A stretch of 64,000 nt of DNA, taken from contig JAUJYZ010000850.1 in the NCBI GenBank assembly GCA_033675265.1, positions 303,501 to 367,500 of the forward strand, written 5' to 3'. Below are positions 11,609 to 23,565 of this stretch, piece after piece; position 1 is the stretch's first letter; each line of letters begins with the position of its first letter. This DNA comes from Actinostola sp. cb2023 (taxonomy: Eukaryota; Cnidaria; Anthozoa; Actiniaria; Actinostolidae). The notes under the pieces were generated by a model, which worked only from the letters and a program-made list of their open reading frames with translations, did not search any database and was not told the origin of the DNA. The translations under genes were made by a program, and so were the position numbers.

Positions 11609-12553
11609 TATACATATCCTTTTACTCCAGTAAACATTGGACAATAATAAAATAACAATAATAATAATAATAATGTCAAGTTGTTTATACTGTAAAATAC
11701 TAAGAACTGTTGCCATGAAAATAAATAAGAGTCTCAGGGTTCCTGTGTTAACCACAGGAATCCTGACCTATGAGGCATACCAACTTTACAATATCTGTAA
11801 GAGTAGCATTGCTTTTTTACTTCTCAATATTTTAAGAGATCTTTTGTTCTGTATATAAGGGCAGCCACCCGTGGTCCCTGTATAGTCTCATTTGTAGTCT
11901 CGAGTTTTAGTTGAAAAAGCTTGTGGTATTCATTACTTCAATTGTTTTGCATAACTTGTACAACCATTATAATTGAACTGCAACTCTGAAAGTTACAATG
12001 CTTTCAGACAAACTCCAGTCTTGATGGCTGTCAATCAAACTAGCTTTGCCACGATTGGTCAAAGACTGACCACACCCATGTTGTTTGATTTGCACCCAAC
12101 TATTATCCAACAAGACAAGTTTTGAAGGTTGCACGTTGAAGGTCATTAAGATGGGTTACTAGGACGAGTGTAAATAGACTGCCAACAGTCACTACGTGAA
12201 ACTCCGCCGAGAAGCAGTTAATTAAAGTTTGATCACTGCCCGATCAATGACTCAATCAAACTTCTTCTTGGTGGTGTTTCTCGAAAACGTAAAGACTGTT
12301 TTGCATTCTAGAGTGCAAAGGAGTGGATGTTTACACAGTCTGCTTTCAGAATACTGCAAAACTAGGTTGACAATCACATTAAACCTTAGCAAACCTGTGG
12401 AAAGTTAGGTGTGGCTTCTAGAGTCTTGGAAACTGAATTCGATACTGATCATCTGACGCGTTTTCATTCCATCGTATCACATAAGTATTGGCAAGTGTTA
12501 CGTTAATCCTTACGTGACCCTTACGTAGAAACACGCTACATAAGAAGAAATGC

Positions 12554-12865
12554 ACCTTTTCGTAGTTTCCCAGAATTCTTCAGGATTCTGCGCGCGCAAA
12601 CGAGGTCAGGGGATAAAAATATTTAGAATCGATCGTGTATTGAGGAAAATATGACTACTGTAACTAATCAAGAACAGGACAAAACTGTTTTCTTTGCTTG
12701 AGAATTTGTATCCATCTTCATCATTCTTCTTATGCACTTTTAACTTAAAAGTCTAAGTTTTCTACTGAATTTCTTCATTCTCTCTTCATATTTTCGATCT
12801 GTTTTGTACCCTGACCTCGCTTCCGCGCGCAGAATCCTGAAGAATTCTGGGAAACTACGAAAAGG
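12554..12865. mobile_element. 312-bp inverted-repeat MITE
   Basis: Termini ACCTTTTCGTAGTTTCCCAG and the exact inverse extend about 50 bp inward, with the arms including CAGAATTCTTCAGGATTCTG. The central part is AT-rich. No clear target duplication. Confidence 0.8.
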
Positions 12866-13131
12866 TCCATGAATCTCACGCATATCAACTGATGCACTTT
12901 AACGTAAACAAGTACGGAAGGAATCGCCCGCATTTTTGTAAACTAGCTTTTTGTACGTAATCCGTAGCGGAGCACGGGGACGTACTTACGTAAATATATC
13001 CGTGATTTTCTTCCGCGTTTGTAGTAAACTGACCGTCATCCGTAATTATTAGATTTACGTAATTACGTCCTCGCTGACTAGCGCGTTAGCAACAGTAACG
13101 TAGGTAATCCATAAGTCTTTACGTACATCAA

Positions 13132-16100
13132 TTAAGAATTAGTTTTTAACTTAACAACCTTATGTAGTTCTATCGCGGCCTCATACACGGCAGACGCAGC
13201 GGACGCCATCTCTCTCATGGGAGTAACCGCAGAGTATTGTAACGCAGCCATCTTGGTACAATGTACAAGGTTCTTGGCACATTCTGATAGCTTGGACGTT
13301 ACCGTAGTAATACCACTCCCAAGTTTATCATGTGAAATCTTACTTTGTAGTGTCTCTCCGATATAAATGAACTTATGCGCACTCAGTATTACGAATTTAC
13401 TGCTCGATACAAACACCTTGGGTGGCTTATTTTCCTCGATAGACGAAAATAACGATTTCATTGCTTCGTTAAGAACAAAAAGCTGGGCGTCGATTTCATA
13501 TCTGTAGAATTCCAGAAGTTCTTTGTCACTGAATGAGAGAATAAAGTTACTCACGCCGTTCTCCCCAAACGGAGTCTTGGGCGCTGGCGGTTTTGTTCGA
13601 GTGAAAGACTTTGATCTTTGAATACGGATGTCTGGTCTGGGATTGCCTTGGAATTCGTTAAGCTTAGGCGACAGGGGTGTGACCCAACGTTGGCCCGTAG
13701 GTGTACTAGGTAATGCAGAATCCGAACAATGAGACGGAGGCGACAGGATAGACTTTGAAACCATCGCGTTACCAGGAACTGTAGTTTCTAAATGGTCCGA
13801 GACGCGTTTGTCTTTGCGATTGTTATTCCCATCTCCCGCGACCCGTTCGAGCTCAGTGGGATCTGAATTACATTTGCGTTTGCCTTCCTTTGGAGATTCA
13901 AACCCTGGCAGGCGTTCACGAAACTTCACCTGAAGTTCCGCATCGTCAGCTTTGTCTTCTCTAACACGATACTTGTAACTCTTGCGGATAGTGGGTTTCC
14001 TGTCGAGCTTAGGTTTCGGGGGTGGGTTCGGGGGCACTTTGGTTTTGGGCGTGCCTTCGCCATCAGGGGCGAACCTCTCAAGACTCTTTTGTCGAACATG
14101 GTGGACTCTCTCGCCGCTGTCTTTTCTCGATGGGGGTATAGGACCCTTGTTGGCGACGGATTCTTTATTAATAGAATCTGATCTTCTCGGCGGGAGCTTC
14201 GGTGTACCGGTATCGGCTGCGGTGTCTCGCTGCATATCCTTCAGCGATGAACTGGAACTACTGCTGAGACCGCACAGCCTTCGCACTGTCTCTGGACTAA
14301 ACTTTGGTCCATCGCCGGGTTTGATGTTAGCGTCGACGCAAGCCTTGATCAAACCAACCATCATTGTTGTCGAATTGACTTCTGCGCTTTCCGCTTCCAT
14401 GGCAACAGGCTTGAACCGTTCTATCTTTGAAGACACCTCTACTACCTTCTTAGTCTCTCCCGAAGTGCTCTCAGCTTTACTAGTTTGATCTACTGGAAGA
14501 GGTTCTTCTTCTACGGGTTTGGGTTGCTTTTGCTTTGGTTCGAGAGGCGGGGCTAACGGTTCCTTGGGGAGCTTATAAAGCGCAGTTGCAGCGGTTCGAA
14601 TCACCGTCGCGAGTTTCTTGGAACCCTGCGGCACGCTTTGCATGTAGGCCATGATTAAGTCAAGGTCGTCATGGTCCTTCTGCTTTCGTTCACTGAGCGG
14701 TGCTTTCCAGTCGGTGTCATCCAATCGCTGCAGAGTTAGTTTCAAAGAATAGTACGTTTCCAGTAGTGGTTCGATAGCGCGGCTTAATATCCCCATCATA
14801 TCTTGCTGCGGCAGCTTTTGAGCGTTCACGAGGGTACTTAGTCCAAATTCTGTAAGTAAACGCAGGACGACTTTAGCCTTTCCTGCAATGTCCCGTATGT
14901 CAGCCACGTTAGACCTCAACAGGGTGGGGTCTCGCCACGTGCTTGTGACGTAGCTCAGTAGCTTAGCAACAGTGACATCTACAGCTTGTTCTAGTTTTGT
15001 CAATCTTTGGAGTGCAGCAGGGGGATCCAGTTTAATTTCTTTAACCGCTGACATGTTGATTCGTTGTAGAATACTGACTTTTGTTTGTTTCTTGGTGGGT
15101 GGGGCCACGTTTCCCTCGGGCACCGGCATAGGCTGCAACAAAGCAAAGAAAATAAACCGTTACAGGTGAACGATATTGAACGGTAGTAGGTACATGTGCG
15201 TACGCCTGACGTACGTTAGTAGGTACATGTACGTACGTCTGACGTACGTTAGTAGGTACATGTACGTACGTCTGACGTACGTTAGTAGGTACATGTACGT
15301 ACGTCTGACGTACGTTAGTAGGTACATGTGCGTACGTCTGACGTACGTTAGTAGGTACATGTACGTACGTCTGACGTACGTTAGTAGGTACATGTACGTA
15401 CGTCTGACGTACGTTAGTAGGTACATGTACGTACGCCTGACGTACGTTAGTAGGCACATGTACGTACGTCTGACGTACGTTAGTAGGTACATGTACGTAC
15501 GTCTGACGTACGTTAGTAGGTACATGTACGTACGCCTGACGTACGTTAGTAGGCACATGTACGTACGTCTGACGTACGTTAGTAGGTACATGTGCGTACG
15601 TTAGTAGGTACATGTGCGTACGTCTGACGTACGTTAGTAGGTACATGTGCGTACGTCTGACGTACGTTAGTAGGTACATGTACGTACGTCTGACGTACGT
15701 TAGTAGGTACATGTGCGTACGTCTGACGTACGTTAGTAGGTACATGTACGTATGTCTGACGTACGTTAGTAGGTACATGTACGTACGTCTGACGTACATT
15801 AGTAGGAACATGTACGTACGTCAGTCGTACGTTAGAAGGTACATATACGTACGTCGGACGTACGTTAGTAGGTACATGTACGTACGTATCTTAATTATTG
15901 TTATTATTATTACTATCCTATTATATTTTATTTACTGTATTTACTTTCAGTTTTTGTAAAGAGCATTGAGACATTGTGGAATGCGCTCTCTTTTTATTGA
16001 AGAAATAAATTATTATTATTATTATTACGTCTGACGTATACGTCTGACGTACGTTAGTAGATACATGTACGTACGTCTGACGTACGTTAGTAGGTATTAT

Positions 16101-19100
16101 ATATGTACGTACGTCTGACGTACGTTAGTAAGTACATGTACGTACGTCTGACGTACGTTAGTAGGTAAATGTGCGTACGTCTGACGTACGTTAGTAGGTA
16201 CATGTACGTAATAATAAAAATAATATGTCGGTTCTTATATAGCGCATTTCACATTGTCTCAATGCGCTTTACAACCGATGGAGGACTTTACGTACGTCTG
16301 ACGTACGTTAGTAGGTACATGTACGTACGTCTGACGTACGTTAGTAGGTACATGTGCGTACGTCTGACGTACGTTAGTAGGTACATGTGGTACGTCTGAC
16401 GTACGTTAGTAGGTACATGTGCGTACGTCTGACGTACGTTAGTAGGTACATGTACGTACGTCTGACGTACGTTAGTAGGTGATACTTGACGTAAGGAGAA
16501 ACTACAAAGTATTACTCACTTGGACAGGAACATCATAGACGTTGACTGGCTTTGCTTTTCCAAATCCATAGATCTCCTGATAGTCTACGTAGTCATCATC
16601 TTCAGAACTTACTTTACCACTTCCGGTACTACTGTTAGATTCACGTTTCCCGCCACTTCCACCAGAACCACGTTTTGCCACACCCCCATCACTAGTGCCA
16701 GAGCCACTTCTTTCGCTACTGGCTCCGCTTCCACTAGAACCACGTTTTGATCCGCCCTTGTCACTGGCATCAGAGCCAGGCCTTGAACCACTAAGGTCGC
16801 TTCCTCCAGAGCCACGTGATGCCACACCCACCTCACTCACGCCTGAACTGCTCTTACTACTTTCATCAGAAAGCCTGTTTTTCTCCCAAATGTTTGTCAA
16901 AGCTTTTACAATTGTCGGCTCAGATTGAGTGTCTTGTGGATCACTTGGAGCAGTTTCTATACTTGGTACAGGAAACTTGGGGACGTCGTAGATTTCTCCG
17001 TCCTGGTCTTGTAACCCATCCTGAAGGCTTCGGATACTAGGTGGTACATCGTAAAGCTCCTCCCCTGTAGACTCCGCAGGTAGCACATACATGTCCTCTC
17101 TCGGGGTACCCCCAGATGAGTTGCTGGAATCCGTCCTGTCATGTGACATGGAGTCAGATTCGAGTGAGGTAGAACTCCCGGCTCTGGTCTTTACTTGGGA
17201 TGTTACGGTAATGCCATTTGATTGGGAGCCCGGGACAGAGTTGGTATGCGCTACAGGTGCTTTTATAGCGGCAGGGACATCGTAGACTTCTTGTGGTGGG
17301 GGGAATTTCTTCTCCAGCTTCGGTGTCCTTGGCGAGGTAGGCATAGGAGGTCTTGGTGGAGGTATCTGGGTTGGCTTCAGACTACCATCTTTCTCCAAGT
17401 TAATCTTGCGTGGTGGTTTAGTCTTGGGTGCAGATTTGGTGAGTAACTGGGGTACTTTTTGGGGTGATGGGGGTCGTTGGGGTGGTATACGCTTTTCAGG
17501 CATTAGCAATGGTTCTGGTTTTCGTTTCTCAGGCGTAACTGTAGGAACATCATAAATCTCTTGATAGATGTTGTCAACGGTGGCATCCATTGGAGGAGGG
17601 TCTGGTAGGCTAACCACCTTCTCAGGCTCTGGTGGATATTCAAACTTAGGCTCCCGCGGTTTTGGAAAATCATAGTCCTGAGGGCTGAACACAGAGCGAG
17701 GGACATCATAGTCCTCTCCATTCTCCTCAAAAGGTCTAGGGACAGCATAGTCTAATTCCTCAAACGTAGGTGGTGTTTTCACTGGCTCTTTCTCCTTTGG
17801 TATCTCAGTAAGACGGTTGCCAGGGGCAATGCCTTGACGACCATGTAATGAACAAAGCCACCACCCGTATAATCCATCAATGTCTTTTTCTAGGACGGTG
17901 ATGACATCACCTTTGCGGAATGTCAACTCGTCTTCATTGTCAGCAATATTGTCATATAATGCTTTTGCAAGGACAGTCTGAAATAGAAAAGAAATCAATT
18001 GAGCAAACGTACATGTGCACCTGTTTGCGAAAACGTTCATCCAAAAGGAAAAAAACAACTTTTATAATTAACCTTATACATATTGTAGTTATTCAAGTTG
18101 AACACAGTACAGAGTGCCAAGAGTTTTAGTTCAACCTGAATATTGACATTATTTCTGAAAAGTTAAAAGTTAACATTCCTTTTTTCTTTTAGGTCAATGT
18201 TCTTGCCAAGGTGTATACCGATGTTTCTAAATGTGTACTTTAGCATCAACCCAAACATCAACCCTTTTTGAATTCAATTGATTGAACTTGAAACAATGGT
18301 TCAATAATTTACAATCAGTACCTCTGTTTAAGAGGACAACCCTTTCTACTATCTGTATGTACCCAGTGATTAAATGTCTTAACAACTTGTGAATACAGAT
18401 AGTAAGAGTCAGTTCTGAGTGTCTGGCTTGGTGAGACTGTAATTTTCAACTCAAGCTCAAACACTGTTTTCAAAATCACTGAAGCAAAAGTTGACAATTT
18501 CAATGCTTTATGCCTTCATTCTGTTTCAGATTAATGAATATGTGCATTAAGTTTGGTCAAATAAAACATTTTCTATGGCTTAAGTGAGTTTAGGTTGACA
18601 ACTTAGTATGGCCATTATCAGAGTACATTATAAATAAATCTGTTTTTACTAGATTCATACTGGGGTATAATACCACAACAAAACCCTTCAAACACATAAC
18701 ACTGCTACTGTGGTATCATACTGAATTGTTTATTCTCACTAGGGGTCTTGTATAAGAACATTTTATTAATGTTTGTCCATATCTCCAACAGGCATGTATA
18801 ATTGGAATTTTCCTTAATTCCAAGACATCAATCAGTCACTTTCAAAATAATGACATGATAAAGCAAGCACTTGATTTGAAAGAGGGACAAGACAGATATC
18901 AGGACAAGATATAGCATCTCTGTTTAGGCTGTCAAGAAGAATTCATTATCAAAGTCATTTCAAAGTCACTGGCTCCCTGCTGACTTCTATTGAATTTAGT
19001 TTGCTTGTTTACGATGATTTGAGGTATTTTTAGGTAATAAACATTATAACAAAGAACATTTGTTTTTCTTGAAACAACATTTCTTTTGATTATGGTTGGA

Positions 19101-21370
19101 AATATAAGCTTTAATTTCCAGCAAAATGCAGACTGTAGATAGGTTTTCTGAGCAAACTCTAAACACACCTGACTTAGTCGTAACATGTTGCAAATTTAGC
19201 CTATTATTCACTGACTTCAAGCTATAATGAAGATGAGATACAGTTTTAAAGACTACAATTTTTCATACTTTCTCAACACTAGAAGCCTAGATTAGTTGCT
19301 AAGATGAGGTTACATCAAACAGTTTTTTGAGAGCTCCTCAAGTGATGAAAATGAGGTCAGGTAGACAGTGCATAACCTTCACTTTTGCTGAAGACTCTAC
19401 TCCAGTGACAACGGACCATAAATAGATATGACAGAATCTTATTTCACTCCAAAATGATCATTAAAAAAATCTTCTGTGTTTGAGTTGGTCTGGTTGACAA
19501 CTTTGATGTTTTTAATGATGTTAATAATTAAACCACTGAAAAACTAGGTATAATATTCATTATAATAAGATATAACGTTATGACAATAATTTTCAAAGCT
19601 ATTCTAATATTGCTCTTATGTAATGTCAATTCTCACTTAGGTGGACACCCATCTAAATACGCTGGACACCTTTCAAAGATGGTCTGGTCCCTGCTGCACG
19701 GTTTTACTATAAATTCTCTCTCTCTAAGACTGAGACACCTCTCTAAGCTGGACACCTCTGTCTGGTCCCGAAGCATTCAGCATAGAGAGCTGGTCATTTA
19801 AAAAAACTAAATTCAAAGCAAAATATATTATTGTACATAGCAAAAAACATCTGAATAAAATTATGTTTGCAAAATAAAACAGTTGTGCAAATACAGTATA
19901 TCTTGGATGAATGTTTGAGAATAACACATAACTACATGTACATACGTACATACATACATATGTACGTGTGACTTTGTGCCACAGAATGGATGCAGCACAG
20001 GTCTTGTTTGGATGACAGTAGAAGGAGAAGTCAGTAGTCATTACTGTTGACAGTTAAGTTTCCTTTTTCTTCTTTAGTTTAAATAACTGTAACATGTAGC
20101 AGAGTATCCTCTGACAGACTACCTACCCTGAGTTCCAGACACAGCCTCTAGCTGGCACCTACCAGGATTAGCTTAGTTCTATTATAAGACAATAGTTAAT
20201 AAACTAGTATCAACCTGATGATCAATCTCTGACAGTCTACTGGCTATAGACTAGTAGTTTGAACTTATGACCTAATCAAACTTCTAATCCTTCAATCTTT
20301 ATTGCTTTTCTGTGATTCATTGTCTGCTTACAAAATAAACTTTCTGCAGAGTACCACAAAAGGGAATGACTGGTTGAGCAAACAGGATTAATGCCCTTAA
20401 ACTAATGCTTAAGTATAATTTTGTTTAAGATACATGTCTGTGCTAAATAGCTATCAGTAGGTCTGGGTTCAATCACAAACTTAGTAAGACATTTTAAGGA
20501 TAAGTTGCAGAGTGCAGATTCTTGCAGCAAGCAATTTGCTACCACGACATATAAGACCTAAAATTAAACTTTACTCCCTTTCTGATGATAATTAAATTAG
20601 TTTTCCCTCACTTCAACTTTGGAAGGAGACAAACAGTTGATTTTAAAAAGCAAAATATTAAGCTTATCTGAAATTATACCAAAGATCGAATAACTACAAT
20701 ATTAGTACTTACAAAGCCTACAAATAAACAAGTAGCCTGATTTTCGGCTCATGTGTCATACGGGGAGGGAGTAGAGCGTATGACAGTGAGCCGTCTGAAA
20801 ATCAAGCTAACAAACAAGTGTATGTCTATAGCAGGTCCTAGCTCAAATAGATTGATCAACAGTAAAAATAACATTAAAATATCCAAAACAAATATACCAT
20901 TAATGTGCATAACAATGTAATGTACAAAATTTGCATTATTGTGGCAACTCAACATTATTGTGACAGTGTTAATGATTCACAAACCACGTAATAACATGCT
21001 TTAAATACCACTGTCATTGCAAGCTAAATTCATGTAGATATCTCTCTACAGGCTAAATACTTTGTGCATTTTATAGTAGAGAGTTTCTACTCATGATGAG
21101 ATGCTGCTGAAAGGCATTCATTGCATCAAGGTGTTAGCCAACACTTTTGGTGATTGACAATTCATTACGATTTGATGTTGTTTTTTTTGGTGTTGAAAGA
21201 TGGAATGTATGGACAGTATTTCTTGAAATAACTCAAATTCAACATTGATTTTAACAATTTTTTGCTGCTTTATACATGTAGGTGAATGCAATAATAATTA
21301 ATTGAGTTTGCAATGCCAATGAAGATAAAATGCAAAAAATACAACTGTATATATAGCATACTGTCAGCTC

Positions 21371-21423
<53 letters not shown>

Positions 21424-21625
21424 TAATAATATAATAATAATCAAAAAATTTATATAGCGCCATTTCCTTATAGCCCAATGGCGCTTTACAATGAGTAAAA
21501 TAAATATAATCTAATAATCTAAATATAATAATGTGAACATTAATCTAAATATAACAATAATATAAACTTAAAATCTAATTTAAAAACATAATAAAAAAAA
21601 ATAATAATAATAATAAAATAATAAT

Positions 21626-21724
<99 letters not shown>

Positions 21725-23564
21725 TCGTTCTTATATAGCGCATTTCACATTCATCCCAATGCGCCTTACAACTGATGGAGGACTTTTTCAGGCTGCATAT
21801 GAATTATGATGAATGATATTATTTATTTTAAAATAATAGAAATAATTAATGTTATGCTCATTTCATTTGTATATTTTACAAGAAAAATTACATTATATAT
21901 GAGTGTAAAAATAAAAATAATTTTAAAATATCATCATCTGCATCGATCATCATCATCATCATAATCTTCAAAGAAATGCATTACAATACACAAACAATGT
22001 GAATGAAACATCATCAGATTTGCATCCCCAAATGTTTGATTTAAGATAATATTAGACATTCGACTCAAGTCTGTGGGACCAAGATGATCAACCAAATTTA
22101 AATATCAATTTTGTCCAAGCGAAGAAAGAAAAGAACCTTTTTCATAAATTTGTTTAATTATAATAATTATCATTTCATTGCAAAATAACCTCGATTAAAA
22201 CAAATCTTTGTAATAAAGTCAAGATGAAAATATCACGATTTTTTGATGCACGAGATCAACATTAATAACATCCTGCTTACAAGATCAATTATACAATATT
22301 CGAAATGGTTCGAATTCCATAACACAAGTTCTATGCAGTCCTTTCAAAATACATTCGCGCAAGTAAATTAACACAAAAGCTGGTACCACACAATACATCG
22401 TGTTTTGTCTAAATATACCACCTTGACCACGTTTTTGTCAAGATTGTTCCTTTGGGAATAAAATATTTCGAACGACGCTATATTAAATGTAAAGATTTCA
22501 TGAACTTAAATTGTACTATCAGAAAGCTTTACTGTACAAAAGATAGTCAGAATAGCTCACAAAGAGTGTAATTCAATCTATTAATTTGCTATACTACCGA
22601 CTTCATAGGGGATTATGTGGTTGCACATGTTATAAAGCACTGTTTACAAGTATTATGTCGGCATGTCGTCTACTGCTTTCAGGAGGTTAATATGCAAATT
22701 AAGTTACTTACTGAATAGTCAAGTAAATTAATTTCACTTCGTTAACCAAAAATCGCTTATAACTAAGTCACTTAACTAAAACTATTCACATAATTGATAA
22801 AGAACTACATTACACTTGTTGGGGTGATTGTTCTTACAAGATAGCTTCGTATCACCTTTCAGACAATAATAAGATGGTATGTGTTTACTGAAAATCTTGA
22901 TCGTGATGGAAGGTGTTATCAGTAGAGAGATCAATAGGCCAGTCTCTGCTGCATTCAGACCCGACAATTTCATGTAAACTGTGCTCCAACTGAACATCCA
23001 AACGTTAGAGTTTTGATCTGAAGGCCGTTGCGTGTTTACTCTCTTTTCAACACTTCTAAACCTTCAAACACACGTAAGCTAAAACTGGCTTTTCTTAACC
23101 TCTCGAACCTAGCACCACGACACAATACCAAGATGTTTAGTCATTACTACATTAGGTGTCGTACTTCGATCTGAATATTGCCCTGTGGAATTTAGCTTCT
23201 TGAGAGATTTGAAGGCCACACAAAGAAGAAATCTTACCGGTACGTTCATGCCAAAGTCCCCCTTCATGGAAAAGGATCGAAGGCTCATAGAATTCGTCGT
23301 CTGGTATTAAAAATAATGGCCAACTTAAGCATCGACGTGCTGCATTCCGATGCTCCCATACAGACTCTTTGGTCAACAACACCGCCACAAAACGAGCTCA
23401 TAAAAATAAAGTCCTGGCAGAGATTCAGCGTTCGTATAAGCGACAGTAATTGTCCCATTTAACATGCTTAGATCAACAATATGGAACAAAAGCTGCCCCA
23501 TTAATTCAAACGCCACGGTTTAATGAGCTCGCACAAAGCAGTCACACTGGCTTACCTGCATCAT
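13132..23564 (-). CDS. BCAR1: p130Cas/BCAR1-NEDD9 family docking protein (3 coding exons)
   Basis: Adhesion/Src-FAK signalling scaffold. Exons (minus): 23564-23556, 17977-16520, 15132-13132; all phase 0, about 1155 aa, longer than vertebrate p130Cas (about 870). Exon 1 encodes only Met-Met-Gln before GTAAGC, like the tiny first exon of vertebrate Cas genes. Exon 2 begins with the SH3 domain (TVLAKALYDN.., GWWLCSLHGRQGIAPGNRL), then the substrate domain with nine YxxP motifs (YDVP mostly), proline-rich stretches (IPPPRPPMPTSP) and a Ser/Gly-rich tail. Exon 3 starts with the four-helix bundle (AALQRLTKLEQAVDVTVAKL), then about 300 disordered basic residues, then the C-terminal FAT-like domain (PPKVFVSSSKFVILSAHKF). 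The vertebrate YDYVHL Src-binding motif is not seen; YVDYQEIYGF lies near the end of exon 2. The symbol is a family-level call; BCAR1, NEDD9, EFS and CASS4 probably share one invertebrate ancestor. Confidence 0.93.
15186..16483. repeat. 33-bp palindromic minisatellite in BCAR1 intron 2
   Basis: Units of 33 bp (core GTACGTCTGACGTACGTTAG then GTAGGTACATGTAC) fill 15186-15890 and 16029-16483. Each unit is rich in ACGTAC self-complementary motifs. Unrelated AT-rich, SINE-tail-like inserts at about 15889-16028 and 16211-16290 interrupt the array. The array ends close to the exon 2 splice donor (16519). Long ORFs in both strands here are artefacts of the period. Confidence 0.9.
16211..16290 (+). 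repeat. SINE-tail-like fragment (TATATAGCGCATTTCACATT)
   Basis: Sequence TTATATAGCGCATTTCACAT followed by CAATGCGCTTTACA next to an ATT-rich tract. Similar copies lie at 21443-21500 and 21723-21790, and a reversed relative at 15950-16020. The pattern resembles conserved 3' domains of invertebrate SINEs (Nin-like), a tentative comparison from memory. Confidence 0.5.
20735..20807. repeat. 73-nt imperfect hairpin in BCAR1 intron 1
   Basis: The arm GATTTTCGGCTCATGTGTCA pairs with TGACAGTGAGCCGTCTGAAAATC across a loop of about 20 nt. The size is compatible with either a tiny MITE or a precursor-like RNA hairpin. Nothing shows it is transcribed on its own. Confidence 0.5.
21373..21790. repeat. AAT/ATT microsatellites with two SINE-tail-like fragments
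   Basis: Trinucleotide runs at about 21373-21440 and 21607-21722 are each followed by TATATAGCGC..TTTACA segments (21443-21500, 21723-21790). Confidence 0.85.
22782..22997 (-). pseudogene. Possible MFS transporter fragment (MFSD6-like?)
   Basis: A 71-residue frame reads WSTVYMKLSGLNAAETGLLI, which recalls the first helix/loop of MFSD6-like transporters (YLKxLGLSAxQxGLL). It sits inside BCAR1 intron 1 with no matching continuation or clear donor. It could be a pseudogene fragment or chance; I am not confident. Confidence 0.2.
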
Positions 23565-23565
23565 G

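Larger units (their letters stand above)
17978..23555 (-). other. BCAR1 intron 1 (5.6 kb)
   Basis: This AT-rich intron lies between the 9-nt first coding exon and the SH3 exon. It contains ATT microsatellites, SINE-tail-like fragments, a hairpin at 20735-20807 and a possible MFS-like fragment near 22.9 kb. A stretch near 19640-19760 repeats CTGGACACCT several times, possibly a decayed transposon. No other gene was recognised. Confidence 0.6.

Noticed and set aside
13982..14488. 168-aa plus-strand ORF
   Set aside because: Antisense shadow of BCAR1 exon 3.
15041..15811. 256-aa minus-strand ORF with VRRTYMYLLT-like repeats
   Set aside because: Translation of the 33-bp intronic minisatellite running into the start of BCAR1 exon 3 in a wrong frame.
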